This document shows positions 26,236-35,096 of a stretch of DNA of 56,792 nt, piece after piece. The stretch is from Levilactobacillus yonginensis. GTDB lineage: Bacteria > Bacillota > Bacilli > Lactobacillales > Lactobacillaceae. The position numbers were made by a program, and so were the translations under genes. The notes under the pieces were generated by a model that was not told where the DNA came from, ran no database searches, and saw only the letters and a program-made list of their open reading frames with translations. How positions within the stretch are numbered: the first letter of the stretch is position 1; every line of letters begins with the position of its first letter. The DNA lies in contig NZ_RHNO01000018.1 of the NCBI RefSeq assembly GCF_003946265.1, positions 1-56,792 of the forward strand. Direction: 5' to 3'.

Positions 26236-28449
26236 ATGATGGTTAAGGGAGTCGTGTTAGGTTTTGTTAGTTTTTTGGTTGCCAGTTTTTACCTATTAAC
26301 AGTAACCGCACAGGCGCGAACGCCGTTTGATTTAAAACATGGGCTGGAGACGACGCCGCAAGGAATTGCCCTGCCAAGTCTATTTGAAGCTGGGCGGTCA
26401 CCTTGGAATCATGCAGTTGTCGTTCCTTCACAGAATAGACGGACATCAACAACGCAGGTGGTCCAACTCACAGATGATGCTGGTCAGGTGGGCGCGATTT
26501 GGTCTAAAGAGAACTATCGGTTCAACCTAAACCACCGACAGACTGTCTCGATGTGGCTGTATTTTGGCGATGGTGGGAGTTTCCGAGCAGATCGAAACGT
26601 TGCTGGGGATGGCATGGCCTTTGTTTTGCAGAATGGCGGGGGTGTCCAGGCGGCACCCAAGTATCCCGGGAAAATTTTTGGTGAATCCTTAGGGGTGTGG
26701 GGAATCGATAATTCAAATGATTTTTTCTCTACTGCTAAAGACGTCGCCAAGACAGCTATTCAACACAGTTGGGCGTTGGAATTTGACACATTTTTGAACA
26801 AAACGGCTGACCTAAATAGCGGGGGAAAAGGCGATGCCTTTGACCTCGACAGTGATGATAATAATTTGATGACGCCGCATATTGCTTCCAATTATCCTGG
26901 TGAATCCAGCAGTTATGTTCCTAAGGACAATTACAGCTTAATTCGATTTGCCCGGTCTTATAAGCTTTTGCATAATGGGGTTCTCGCTGGCAACGACTTT
27001 AATTTTCTTTCGAACGCCAGGTGGCATCATTTAACATTAACGTACGAGCCCAATTCATCTGATTCTAAAAATGCTAGCATCACGTATTCTTTTAATGACC
27101 GGGACCCAGTCACCGGCGTGTCGGCCCGGTCTGGTATGACGGCGACCGTTCCTATCGACCGAAGTATCATTGACCCCGATGATACGGGCAAGGCTTGGTG
27201 GGGCTTTACGGGATCAACTGCCAGTATGGAAGAAAATAATCTAATTGTGTTTGATGAGCTTCCAGATTTGGTTGATAGCGAGGCACAATCACACTTGCGG
27301 GTGCAGGTAGCCGGCGCAACTGATAAGATGATTCCGGTGAAAGCAGGGGATACTCTAACTAAAGGCGACAAAGTGAGCCTGTCTTATCAGTTACAATATC
27401 TGAATGGTAGCCGCTCATGGCACAATATTGAGACCCAACTTCGTTTACCTCAGCGTCTGCGTTTCAACACGATGAAGATCCATTATCCTGATGGAACGGA
27501 GGCGAATCTGACTGGAACGGACCTGACCCAGCCAGTGATCCGGCAGAAAATCCAGACACTCTCTGATGACTGTAATCAAGCGACTATTGAGTTGACAGGC
27601 GTAGTGAAGGATTCGACGGGGCCGGTCCCAGCGGCCACCAGCGAATTTAAGGGAGACGAAGCCGTTGCATCTACGTCGACGCCAGAGTTTCGCGTACAGG
27701 GAAGCAACAGTATGGTCTTACATTTAACGTCGACAGCGAGTCTCACCGTTGATAACAGTCAGTCGGTTTCATTGCCAGGGATGGTTGACCTTTCCAAATC
27801 GCAATACCAAAGTGGCGACGTGAAGATTAGGGGAGAGTTAAATGATGATACCCAGTTACCAGAGCAAAAGCTATTGGCTTCTGACACGCGAGGTGCCTTT
27901 AACTACAAGATCCCAGCCAATACGTTAAGTAAGGGACGAAACACATTAAAATTGACGGCGGTTGATCCGGATGAGGCGTTTTCTAACACGATAACAACGT
28001 CTTTGATTGCGACCAACGAGCCTAAAAGTACGGGGACTTTGGGCTTTGCCAATTTGGCCGGTCAGGCCGATTTTTCTGGCGAACTAACGGGGAATCGCCA
28101 AACGCTACCCAATCACTCAACGCTGGACCTTCAGATTGAAGACTCACGTTCAGCTGGTCATGGTTGGGACTTAAAGGCCAGACTGAATCAGCCGTTGACC
28201 AATGCGGTAACTAAGCAACCGCTACTTGGTGATCTTTATTACGCGACAACCTGGGGGAATCATGAGGTGCTTTCAAGTGCAGACCAAATCGTTGCACATG
28301 GTGAGACTGATGGAGATGATCAGGTAGTCGATGTGACGGCTAAGTGGCAACAACTATATGGCCTATTTCTACAAGTAAATGCAGGTGCTCAGCAGGGCCT
28401 TTATTCTGGGAGCATTACCTGGACACTTGCAGATACACCGCATACTTAA
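26236..28449 (+). CDS. L-type lectin-like / WxL-domain surface protein B
   Basis: A 737-aa paralogue of the previous protein with the same order: signal peptide (TAQA-RT near residue 28), lectin-like domain (GDGMAFVLQNGGG, LGVWGIDNSNDF, SWALEFDTFLN, WWGFTGST), beta-sandwich repeats, and a C-terminal WxL domain with GWDLKARL and ITWTLADTP (WTL 729-731). ATG at 26236 is eight bases after AAGGAG; a TTG at 26182 in frame has no such site. The two paralogues have separate promoters and a terminator between them, so they could be regulated apart. No U-tract terminator for this strand follows the stop. Confidence 0.9.
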   Translation: MMVKGVVLGFVSFLVASFYLLTVTAQARTPFDLKHGLETTPQGIALPSLFEAGRSPWNHAVVVPSQNRRTSTTQVVQLTDDAGQVGAIWSKENYRFNLNHRQTVSMWLYFGDGGSFRADRNVAGDGMAFVLQNGGGVQAAPKYPGKIFGESLGVWGIDNSNDFFSTAKDVAKTAIQHSWALEFDTFLNKTADLNSGGKGDAFDLDSDDNNLMTPHIASNYPGESSSYVPKDNYSLIRFARSYKLLHNGVLAGNDFNFLSNARWHHLTLTYEPNSSDSKNASITYSFNDRDPVTGVSARSGMTATVPIDRSIIDPDDTGKAWWGFTGSTASMEENNLIVFDELPDLVDSEAQSHLRVQVAGATDKMIPVKAGDTLTKGDKVSLSYQLQYLNGSRSWHNIETQLRLPQRLRFNTMKIHYPDGTEANLTGTDLTQPVIRQKIQTLSDDCNQATIELTGVVKDSTGPVPAATSEFKGDEAVASTSTPEFRVQGSNSMVLHLTSTASLTVDNSQSVSLPGMVDLSKSQYQSGDVKIRGELNDDTQLPEQKLLASDTRGAFNYKIPANTLSKGRNTLKLTAVDPDEAFSNTITTSLIATNEPKSTGTLGFANLAGQADFSGELTGNRQTLPNHSTLDLQIEDSRSAGHGWDLKARLNQPLTNAVTKQPLLGDLYYATTWGNHEVLSSADQIVAHGETDGDDQVVDVTAKWQQLYGLFLQVNAGAQQGLYSGSITWTLADTPHT

Positions 28450-28467
28450 AGATAAAAAACTCACGAG

Positions 28468-28497
28468 AAAAAGGGCCGAGACGTAGTGTCTCGGCCC
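28468..28497 (-). terminator. Terminator of the phosphatase gene
   Basis: GGGCCGAGA pairs perfectly with TCTCGGCCC. Only the minus strand ends in TTTTT, so it serves the leftward phosphatase gene. A second leftward stem (TAGGCCAG/CTGGCCTA, 28530-28557) lies nearer the gene. Confidence 0.7.
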
Positions 28498-28564
28498 AAG
28501 GTATCTCATGGGGGTTATTTGAAAATGGCTAGGCCAGTCAGTTAAACCGCTGGCCTACAAAGGC

Positions 28565-29026
28565 CTACTTAGTCAGTTCATCTAGCCAAGCAGGTAATGC
28601 CGCTGCCAATTCTTGATAAGTCAGTTCAAACTTGTGGGTGTACCAGGGGTCGTCAATGGCCTCGCCAGTACGACCTGGGAGAATATCCAGGCAGAGCTTA
28701 ACCTTGGCCACATCGGCCGCTGAGGGGACCATTCGTTGCAAATTAGCCACGTTGGCATGGTCCATCGTAATGATGGTATCTGCCCAGTCAAAGTCCGCGG
28801 CCGTAATTGGCCGGGAGCGATGGTGACTCGCATCCAGTCCGTGAGCTTGCATAGCTTTGAGGGCTCCGGGGTGGGGATGGTTACCTTCTTCTTCAGGGCT
28901 AGTGGCGACAGAAGCTACTTCAAACTGGTTGGTGAGGTGACGCTGCTCTAGCAGATCATTGAAGATGGCCTCCGCCATTGGTGAACGACAGATATTACCG
29001 AGACAGACAAACAGAACGTGTTGCAT
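28565..29026 (-). CDS. Low-molecular-weight protein-tyrosine phosphatase
   Basis: A 153-aa cytosolic phosphatase of the arsenate-reductase-like LMW-PTP family. The catalytic loop CLGNICRS has nucleophile C8 and R14, and the general acid is D126 in DDPWY. Members dephosphorylate tyrosine or arginine residues. The spacing DPWY and the Ile/Cys before Arg are closest to YfkJ-type enzymes; the Thr in the loop that marks arginine phosphatases is not present (Ile instead). AGGAGG lies eight bases before the ATG. Single gene, convergent with the lectin-WxL gene B. Confidence 0.93.
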   Translation of the reverse strand: MQHVLFVCLGNICRSPMAEAIFNDLLEQRHLTNQFEVASVATSPEEEGNHPHPGALKAMQAHGLDASHHRSRPITAADFDWADTIITMDHANVANLQRMVPSAADVAKVKLCLDILPGRTGEAIDDPWYTHKFELTYQELAAALPAWLDELTK

Positions 29027-29133
29027 AGGTGGAACCTCCTAATTTAATGTTAAAGTCAGGCAAAGCTACTGGCCTCGCGATTTTTCATTTGTTATGATGA
29101 GTTTACCAGAGTCCATAGGAGGAGTGATAGAGA

Positions 29134-29709
29134 ATGGTTGCAATAATTTTAATTATCGTGCTAGTCATCTTGGTGGCGTGGTACATTGGTGCCTACAACG
29201 GGTTGATTCGGACACGGACGCACGTTCAAGAATCTTGGAGTCAGATTGACGTTCAGCTCAAGCGACGGAATGACTTGATTCCTAACTTAGTTTCAACGAC
29301 CAAAGGGTATGCGAACTACGAGCAGTCCACGTTAAAAAAGGTGATTGCTTTGCGGAACCAATTGACTGAGGTTCCCGCTGATGATCATCAACAGACTATG
29401 GAAGTTTCTAACCAATTATCTACGACGTTGCGGTCACTGTTTGCCCTGTCTGAAAATTATCCAGACTTAAAGGCCAACACGCAATTTAGTAAGTTAATGG
29501 AAGAATTAACGAATACTGAAAACAAGATTGCTTATTCTCGGCAGCTGTACAACAGTTCAGTGGCCAACCTGACCATGAAGATTCAGTCCTTCCCAAGTAA
29601 CATCGTCGCCAAGGTTCACCATTTCCAAGAGAGCGACTACTTGCAAGTTCCTGAAGAAGAAAAGACGGCGCCGAAGGTTAACTTTGATGACTTTGGCCAA
29701 GATAAGTAG
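29134..29709 (+). CDS. LemA family protein
   Basis: A 191-aa membrane-associated protein. A single N-terminal membrane helix ([15 protein letters not shown]) is followed by long helices; the family hallmark [33 protein letters not shown] is seen at about residues 21-53. The biochemical role of LemA is not settled. It is coupled with htpX here (eight bases apart), a pairing common in Gram-positive bacteria, which suggests a joint role in membrane-protein quality control. AGGAGGAG precedes the ATG. Confidence 0.93.
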   Translation: MVAIILIIVLVILVAWYIGAYNGLIRTRTHVQESWSQIDVQLKRRNDLIPNLVSTTKGYANYEQSTLKKVIALRNQLTEVPADDHQQTMEVSNQLSTTLRSLFALSENYPDLKANTQFSKLMEELTNTENKIAYSRQLYNSSVANLTMKIQSFPSNIVAKVHHFQESDYLQVPEEEKTAPKVNFDDFGQDK

Positions 29710-29717
29710 GCGATAAC

Positions 29718-30608
29718 ATGTTGTATGATCAAATTGCCATGAATAAACGCCGAACAGGGTATGTGATGTTTGGGTTTGGTGTGTTAGTGCTCGCCATCGG
29801 CGCAGCACTAGGTGACCTCTTCTGGGCGAACTGGGAGTCAGGAATCTTGTTGGCAGCGGTGGTCACCGGGGTCTACATGCTGATTATGATCAGTCAATCG
29901 ACCAACGTGATCATGAGCATGAACCATGCCAGAGAAATTACCGATGAAAATCAGGCACCAGAGTTGTGGCACTTGGTGGAAGACATGGCGATGGTAGGTC
30001 AAGTACCCATGCCGCGGGTCTTCATCATTGAAGATGCCAGTCCTAATGCCTTTGCGACGGGCAATAATCCCGAGCACGCTGCGGTTGCAGTCACGACCGG
30101 TATTTTAGAACGATTGAACCGTGAAGAGATGGAAGGGGTCATTGGCCACGAAATTTCTCACGTCCGAAACTATGACATCCGTTTACAAACGATTGCGTTG
30201 GCATTGTCGGCAGCCATTGGCCTGCTGGTCAATTTTGCCAGTAACTGGCTCTGGTGGGGTGGTGCACGACGGCGGGATGATCGTGATTCCGGTGGCAATG
30301 CCATCGGTTTGGTTATCTCAATCGTGCTGATTATTTTGGCACCACTCGCTGCCAGCATTGCTCAGATGGCCTTGTCCCGGAACAGAGAATACCTAGCCGA
30401 TGCTTCTAGCGTGGAATTGACTCGGAATCCGCAAGGTCTAATCAGTGCGTTACAGAAGATTGACGACAGTGCGCCCATGAAGGCGGCCGATGCCAATAGC
30501 GCGGCGCTTTACATCAGTGATCCCTTCAAAGGAAAGAAAAATTTCGCTGATTTATTTGCCACCCATCCACCGATGGCCGACCGGATTGAACGACTCGAAA
30601 AAATGTAA
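29718..30608 (+). CDS. htpX: M48 membrane metalloprotease
   Basis: A 296-aa zinc protease of family M48B. The active site is HEISH (H144, E145, H148) with the third ligand in [14 protein letters not shown]. Two hydrophobic segments lie at the N-terminus (about 15-60) and two after the zinc motif (about 155-230). It degrades damaged membrane proteins from the cytosolic face. It follows lemA by eight bases in the same operon. Full length for the family. Confidence 0.95.
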   Translation: MLYDQIAMNKRRTGYVMFGFGVLVLAIGAALGDLFWANWESGILLAAVVTGVYMLIMISQSTNVIMSMNHAREITDENQAPELWHLVEDMAMVGQVPMPRVFIIEDASPNAFATGNNPEHAAVAVTTGILERLNREEMEGVIGHEISHVRNYDIRLQTIALALSAAIGLLVNFASNWLWWGGARRRDDRDSGGNAIGLVISIVLIILAPLAASIAQMALSRNREYLADASSVELTRNPQGLISALQKIDDSAPMKAADANSAALYISDPFKGKKNFADLFATHPPMADRIERLEKM

Positions 30609-30683
30609 AAATTTATGGACAGTTGGAGGCGGTTTCGTAGTACAATTAAACATGATTGATACTAGGGGAAAGAGTGTTGGAGT

Positions 30684-31469
30684 ATGCGCGGAAATTTCAT
30701 TTATTTAAGTCTAGAACCCGTGACGAATATGATTTATTCGTTGGGCATATCACCAGCTGATTTTTTAAATGGCGTTCCGGCCATCCCAAATCAGTTGCTT
30801 TTGCTGAACGAAGAATCCGGTAATGATGTGGAAATTAATCCGCACACCCGGTTACAGACGGTCACGGGCCAAGCGCAAGTTCGACGTTACCTACTGGGTA
30901 AGCACGAGCATGCGGTGAAATGGTTAGACTACACGCACAGCGATGATCTCGATTTCCTCTTACCAGGTGAATTAGCCGAACTTCTTTACTTGGCACACAT
31001 GGAGACGCATATCCGCACGCCGTTCTACGCGAAGCTGCAGAACGACTACGCGTTTCTAACGCTAAGGGATGGGTTCTACAAAATCTATTACCGGCATTTA
31101 GCGGATTTCGATCATGTCTTAGAGGTTAGTATCAAGCGGCACTTACGCGCAATGCACAACAACCGGTGGGTCTTTGCCCGACCCTTGGCCATTAGCGACT
31201 TGCCTCATGAAATTGTCTTACAGCTGACGCAAGGTTTGATGGATGGTATGATCGTTGCCTTTGATCAATTGGTTGAACGTCACCGCGTTTACGTGATTCC
31301 GGTGCGAGCAATCACGCATCCAGAGCGGCAGAACACCTGGTATTCTCAAGAAGAGGTCTACGCGGATTCACGGGAAGTTGCGAGTCTGCGTTACGATTTA
31401 ACCACTGGTGAGTGGGCGTTGAGCATTCACGACAACCAGGTCTTTAGTGACGTGGCTGATTCCATTTAA
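30684..31469 (+). CDS. Protein of unknown function (261 aa)
   Basis: A 261-aa protein without signal peptide or membrane segment, so probably cytosolic. It is mixed alpha/beta with many His and aromatic residues (DYTHSDDLDFLLPGELAELLYLAHMETHI; FYKIYYRHLADFDHV). I do not recognise a family or a catalytic motif. The ATG at 30684 follows GGGGAAAGAG at some distance, while a GGAG next to it is too close, so the start is the least certain part. It lies 75 bases after htpX and is closed by a terminator. Reading frame quality and codon use fit the neighbours. Confidence 0.75.
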   Translation: MRGNFIYLSLEPVTNMIYSLGISPADFLNGVPAIPNQLLLLNEESGNDVEINPHTRLQTVTGQAQVRRYLLGKHEHAVKWLDYTHSDDLDFLLPGELAELLYLAHMETHIRTPFYAKLQNDYAFLTLRDGFYKIYYRHLADFDHVLEVSIKRHLRAMHNNRWVFARPLAISDLPHEIVLQLTQGLMDGMIVAFDQLVERHRVYVIPVRAITHPERQNTWYSQEEVYADSREVASLRYDLTTGEWALSIHDNQVFSDVADSI

Positions 31470-31480
31470 AAAATTTGTCA

Positions 31481-31513
31481 ACCACTGTTGGGCCCTTGCC
31501 CTCAGTGGTTTTT
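31481..31513 (+). terminator. Terminator after the 261-aa protein gene
   Basis: ACCACTG pairs with CAGTGGT around a 15-nt loop, followed by TTTTT. Confidence 0.75.
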
Positions 31514-31545
31514 GTTTGCGTTTTAAGTTAGGTGAGCGCAATTCA

Positions 31546-31554
31546 TGGTATAAT
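31546..31554 (+). promoter_or_regulatory. Extended -10 promoter of murF
   Basis: TGGTATAAT, an extended consensus -10 element, about 110 bases before the murF start. A small stem GTTCGG/CCGAAC (31584-31603) lies in the leader. Confidence 0.65.
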
Positions 31555-31664
31555 GAAAAACAGATTTTATTGCGACTAGAACTGTTCGGCTGACTTACCG
31601 AACGGAAATCAATTTGACAACGGGACGGTCCCAGCGGCCATTCCGCCAATTAGGAGTAGAAAAC

Positions 31665-33050
31665 ATGAAGATGCAGCTTGCTGAAATTGCTCATGCAGTT
31701 GGAGCAATCAATGATTTCGAACAATGGCGTAGTGTCAGTGTGACCAGCGTGGCCTTTGACAGTCGACACCTCCAGCCGGGGGGACTCTTTATCCCATTGA
31801 CTGGCGAACAGGACGGCCATCAGTTTATTCAATCGGCCATTGACCACGGGGCAGTTGCCACATTATGGGCCCGCGACATGGTCAGTGCTCCAGCTGATTT
31901 TCCCGTTCTCCAAGTGGCGGATTCTCTAAAGGCTTTGCAGGCCTTGGCTCAGTACTATTTATCTAAAATCAATCCGCGAGTGGTTGCCATTACTGGTAGT
32001 AACGGTAAGACGACCACGAAGGACATGATTGCCGCGGTGCTGGCCACGCAGTTCAACGTGACCAAGACACACGCCAACTTCAACAATGAAATTGGTGTAC
32101 CCATGACAGTTCTATCTATGGAACCTAACACTGAAATGTTAGTGGTTGAAATGGGGATGGACCGGCCTGGTCAACTCGACTTCCTAAGCAGCTTGGTAAT
32201 GCCAGACCTGGCAGTGATTACCATGATTGGTGAAGCGCACATCGAATTCTTTGGGACGCGTGACAAGATTGCGGATGCCAAGATGGAAATCACGCACAGT
32301 CTTAGTGACGATGGTATCTTCGTCTATGATGGGGATGAACCGTTACTGCGCGAACGTTCAACTGATTTGGTTCAACGGCAAGTAACGTTCGGCCAAGAAG
32401 GGACCAATGCTCTTTTCGCTACCGACGTTCAAGCGACGTCCACGTCGACGAGCTTCGTGACGAATCAGTGGCCCAAGGTGACCTTTACGATTCCTATGAT
32501 TGGGGCCTACAACGTAAACAATGCCCTGGCAGCTCTTTCTGTGGCTTCCGTTTACCGGATTCGTCCTGAGAGTGCACAGAAGGCATTGGCTACGGTCAAT
32601 CTGACCGAGAACCGGGCCGAATGGCTGGAGAGTAGTACCGGAACGGCTATCCTGAGTGACGTTTACAACTCCAACCCAACGGCCGTCAAAGAAGTCTTAG
32701 CGGCCTTCTCACAGACGCCAGTTACCGGCAAGCGGTACGTGGTTCTGGGAGATATGTTGGAGTTGGGTGACCAGGCTAGTGCGATGCATGCTGGTCTTGC
32801 TACGGCAATCGACCCCACGGCTATTGCTGGCGTGTACTTGGTTGGTCCGTTGATGGAGTCGTTGGCTAAAGCATTAGCTGATCGTTATCCAAACCTGCCA
32901 GTAGCCCATTATGGCGCGGATGAGCTGACAACGCTTACAACTGATTTACAGGCGAAATTAACCCCTGCTGATCAGATTTTATTAAAGGCATCCCATGGCA
33001 TTCATTTGGAGCAAGTGTTGGCCGCACTGCGGGATTCCGCTGAAAACTAA
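31665..33050 (+). CDS. murF: UDP-N-acetylmuramoyl-tripeptide--D-alanyl-D-alanine ligase
   Basis: A 461-aa Mur ligase that adds D-Ala-D-Ala to the UDP-MurNAc-tripeptide in the last cytosolic step of the pentapeptide. The ATP loop is GSNGKTTTK (111-119), the central domain has NFNNEIGVPMTVL, and the C-terminal domain contains DVYNSNPTAVKEVL, all typical of MurF. ATG at 31665 has AGGAG eight bases upstream; the frame extends back to 31614 without support. It has its own promoter and terminator and is followed by cshA, a common order in lactobacilli. Confidence 0.95.
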   Translation: MKMQLAEIAHAVGAINDFEQWRSVSVTSVAFDSRHLQPGGLFIPLTGEQDGHQFIQSAIDHGAVATLWARDMVSAPADFPVLQVADSLKALQALAQYYLSKINPRVVAITGSNGKTTTKDMIAAVLATQFNVTKTHANFNNEIGVPMTVLSMEPNTEMLVVEMGMDRPGQLDFLSSLVMPDLAVITMIGEAHIEFFGTRDKIADAKMEITHSLSDDGIFVYDGDEPLLRERSTDLVQRQVTFGQEGTNALFATDVQATSTSTSFVTNQWPKVTFTIPMIGAYNVNNALAALSVASVYRIRPESAQKALATVNLTENRAEWLESSTGTAILSDVYNSNPTAVKEVLAAFSQTPVTGKRYVVLGDMLELGDQASAMHAGLATAIDPTAIAGVYLVGPLMESLAKALADRYPNLPVAHYGADELTTLTTDLQAKLTPADQILLKASHGIHLEQVLAALRDSAEN

Positions 33051-33060
33051 AATGAAAATG

Positions 33061-33099
33061 AAGCAACTTCCACGAGTCTTGGGAGTTGCTTATTTTGTT
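33061..33099 (+). terminator. murF terminator
   Basis: AAGCAACT pairs with AGTTGCTT around a 15-nt loop, followed by ATTTTGTTT. Confidence 0.7.
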
Positions 33100-33241
33100 T
33101 CAGCGTTGTATGATGGCTTAGTTGTATTTAAGAAACGAAATTACCCCGTTCTAGCCAATCATCATCCGCACCAAGGAAAACGGATTTTTTCCAAGTATTT
33201 TGAGGCACTAGGGCGACGTATCCATTAGGAGGAAAATATTT

Positions 33242-34846
33242 TTGAAGTTTAACGAACTAGGTCTTTCTGAAGACCTACTGAAAGCAGTTACCACAGCAGG
33301 TTATGAAGAAGCGACCCCAATTCAAGCCGAGACAATCCCAATGGTCTTAGCTGGTCAAGATGTTATTGGCCAAGCTCAGACTGGTACTGGGAAGACTGCG
33401 GCCTTCGCTTTACCAATCTTGGAAAAGATTGATAAGAGCAACGAAAACGTGCAAGCGTTGGTTGTTTCCCCAACACGGGAACTGGCTATCCAAACCCAAG
33501 AAGAAATTTATAAATTAGGCCGTAACGAACGGGCAAACGTCCAAGTCGTTTATGGTGGGGCAGATATTCGTCGTCAAATCAAATCCTTAAAGAACCACCC
33601 GCAAGTGGTTGTTGGGACCCCGGGTCGGTTATTGGATCATATTCGCCGGCACACGCTGAAGTTGGACCACGTTCAAATGTTGGTCTTAGATGAAGCTGAT
33701 GAAATGTTAAACATGGGATTCTTGGATGATATTGAAGACATCATCAAGCAATTGCCAGAAGAACGTCAAACGATGCTCTTCTCAGCAACGATGCCACCCG
33801 AAATTAAGCGGGTTGGTGTTCAATTCATGCAAGACCCTAAGCACGTGAAGATTAAGGCTAAGGAATTAACGACCGACTTGATCGATCAATTCTACGTCCG
33901 TTCACGTGACTTTGAAAAGTTTGATGTGATGACGCGTTTCTTCGACGTTCAATCACCAGACTTGACCATCGTCTTCACACGGACGAAGCGTCGGGTCGAT
34001 GAAATCTCTAGTGGGCTGCAAGCTCGTGGCTATAACGCTGCAGGGATTCACGGTGACTTGACGCAGAAACGTCGGACACAAATCATGAACGAATTCCGTC
34101 ATGGTCAATTGGACATCCTGGTTGCAACCGATGTGGCTGCTCGTGGGATCGATATCAATGACGTGACCCACGTTTATAACTACGATATTCCACAAGATCC
34201 AGATAGCTACGTTCACCGTGTCGGCCGTACTGGTCGTGCCGGGAAGCATGGTGTTTCCATGACTTTCGTAACGCCTAATGAAATGGATTACTTGCGTGAA
34301 ATCGAAAAGCTGACGAAGGTGCGTATGCTTCCTTTGAAGCCACCTTCGGATGAAGAAGCTTTGGTTAGCCAATTAGGTGCTGCTAAAGAAGCAGTTAACG
34401 AATTGGTTAGCAAGACGGATACCGAAAAGTTCGCTAAGACGGCCGAGAGCCTCTTGAACGAATACGATGCTGAAGACTTGGTTGCAGCGCTCTTAAACGA
34501 CCTGACCAAGGACAACAGTAACCAAGTACCCGTTAAGATTACCCCAGAACGGCCATTGCCTAAGCGCGGTGGCAAACGTCACGGCGGTGGCGGCTACCAT
34601 CATGGTGGCGGTAACCATCGTCGTAGCGGCAATGGTGGTAACGGTGGCGGTGGCTACCGTGGTCATCGTAGCAACGACTCACGTGGCGGTGGTCATGGTG
34701 GTTCACGTGGCGGTCATGATTCTTCTCGGAGTCATGACTCACGGAACCATGGTGGCGACAGCCGGAACCATCGTAGCAACGGTGGTAACAGTGGTCGGCG
34801 TAACGAGGGTGGTAGCCGCGGCTTCACCATTCGTAAGAAAGACTAG
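33242..34846 (+). CDS. cshA: DEAD-box ATP-dependent RNA helicase
   Basis: A 534-aa RNA helicase of the CshA group, linked to RNA turnover and cold adaptation. The N-terminal RecA domain has AQTGTGKT (45-52), PTRELA, DEAD (150-153) and SAT; the second has the conserved HGDLTQ and HRVGRTGRAG. The last 95 residues or so form a Gly/His/Arg/Ser-rich low-complexity tail, a typical RNA-binding extension. The start is TTG 33242, nine bases after AGGAGG; no ATG lies nearby in frame. The 140-base leader after the murF terminator carries a weak hairpin (CCGTT/AACGG then TTTTTT, about 33144-33190). Confidence 0.95.
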   Translation: MKFNELGLSEDLLKAVTTAGYEEATPIQAETIPMVLAGQDVIGQAQTGTGKTAAFALPILEKIDKSNENVQALVVSPTRELAIQTQEEIYKLGRNERANVQVVYGGADIRRQIKSLKNHPQVVVGTPGRLLDHIRRHTLKLDHVQMLVLDEADEMLNMGFLDDIEDIIKQLPEERQTMLFSATMPPEIKRVGVQFMQDPKHVKIKAKELTTDLIDQFYVRSRDFEKFDVMTRFFDVQSPDLTIVFTRTKRRVDEISSGLQARGYNAAGIHGDLTQKRRTQIMNEFRHGQLDILVATDVAARGIDINDVTHVYNYDIPQDPDSYVHRVGRTGRAGKHGVSMTFVTPNEMDYLREIEKLTKVRMLPLKPPSDEEALVSQLGAAKEAVNELVSKTDTEKFAKTAESLLNEYDAEDLVAALLNDLTKDNSNQVPVKITPERPLPKRGGKRHGGGGYHHGGGNHRRSGNGGNGGGGYRGHRSNDSRGGGHGGSRGGHDSSRSHDSRNHGGDSRNHRSNGGNSGRRNEGGSRGFTIRKKD

Positions 34847-34872
34847 TTTTACCTAAAAATTGATTAGAAGTG

Positions 34873-34906
34873 AGCTCTTACCGGCGGCAACCGGTAGGGG
34901 CTTTTT
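34873..34906 (+). terminator. cshA terminator
   Basis: AGCTCTTACCGG pairs with CCGGTAGGGGCT (two G-U or mismatched positions) around six bases, followed by five T. Confidence 0.85.
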
Positions 34907-35008
34907 CTTTGCGTCCAATTACAAAAAATTCACCAGGTGGGAACGCCGGCAAATCAACGATTAGAAAATAAATTCACACTATAAATTGATATTGGATAAA
35001 AATATTAG

Positions 35009-35037
35009 TTGCGTTTGTCGCCTGACCATGATATTAT
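35009..35037 (+). promoter_or_regulatory. Promoter of the baeRF-like gene
   Basis: TTGCGT and TATTAT with a 17-bp spacer, about 60 bases before the start codon. Confidence 0.6.
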
Positions 35038-35096
35038 TCTCTTATTGAATTGATACGAAGAATCTTATGACAACCAACTATGGAGGATAAATCATT

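Noticed and set aside
33061-33228. Frame between murF and cshA
   Set aside because: It overlaps the end of murF, runs through the terminator and has no binding site.
34560-34856. Low-complexity frames in the cshA tail
   Set aside because: They arise from the Gly/His/Arg codon repeats in other frames.
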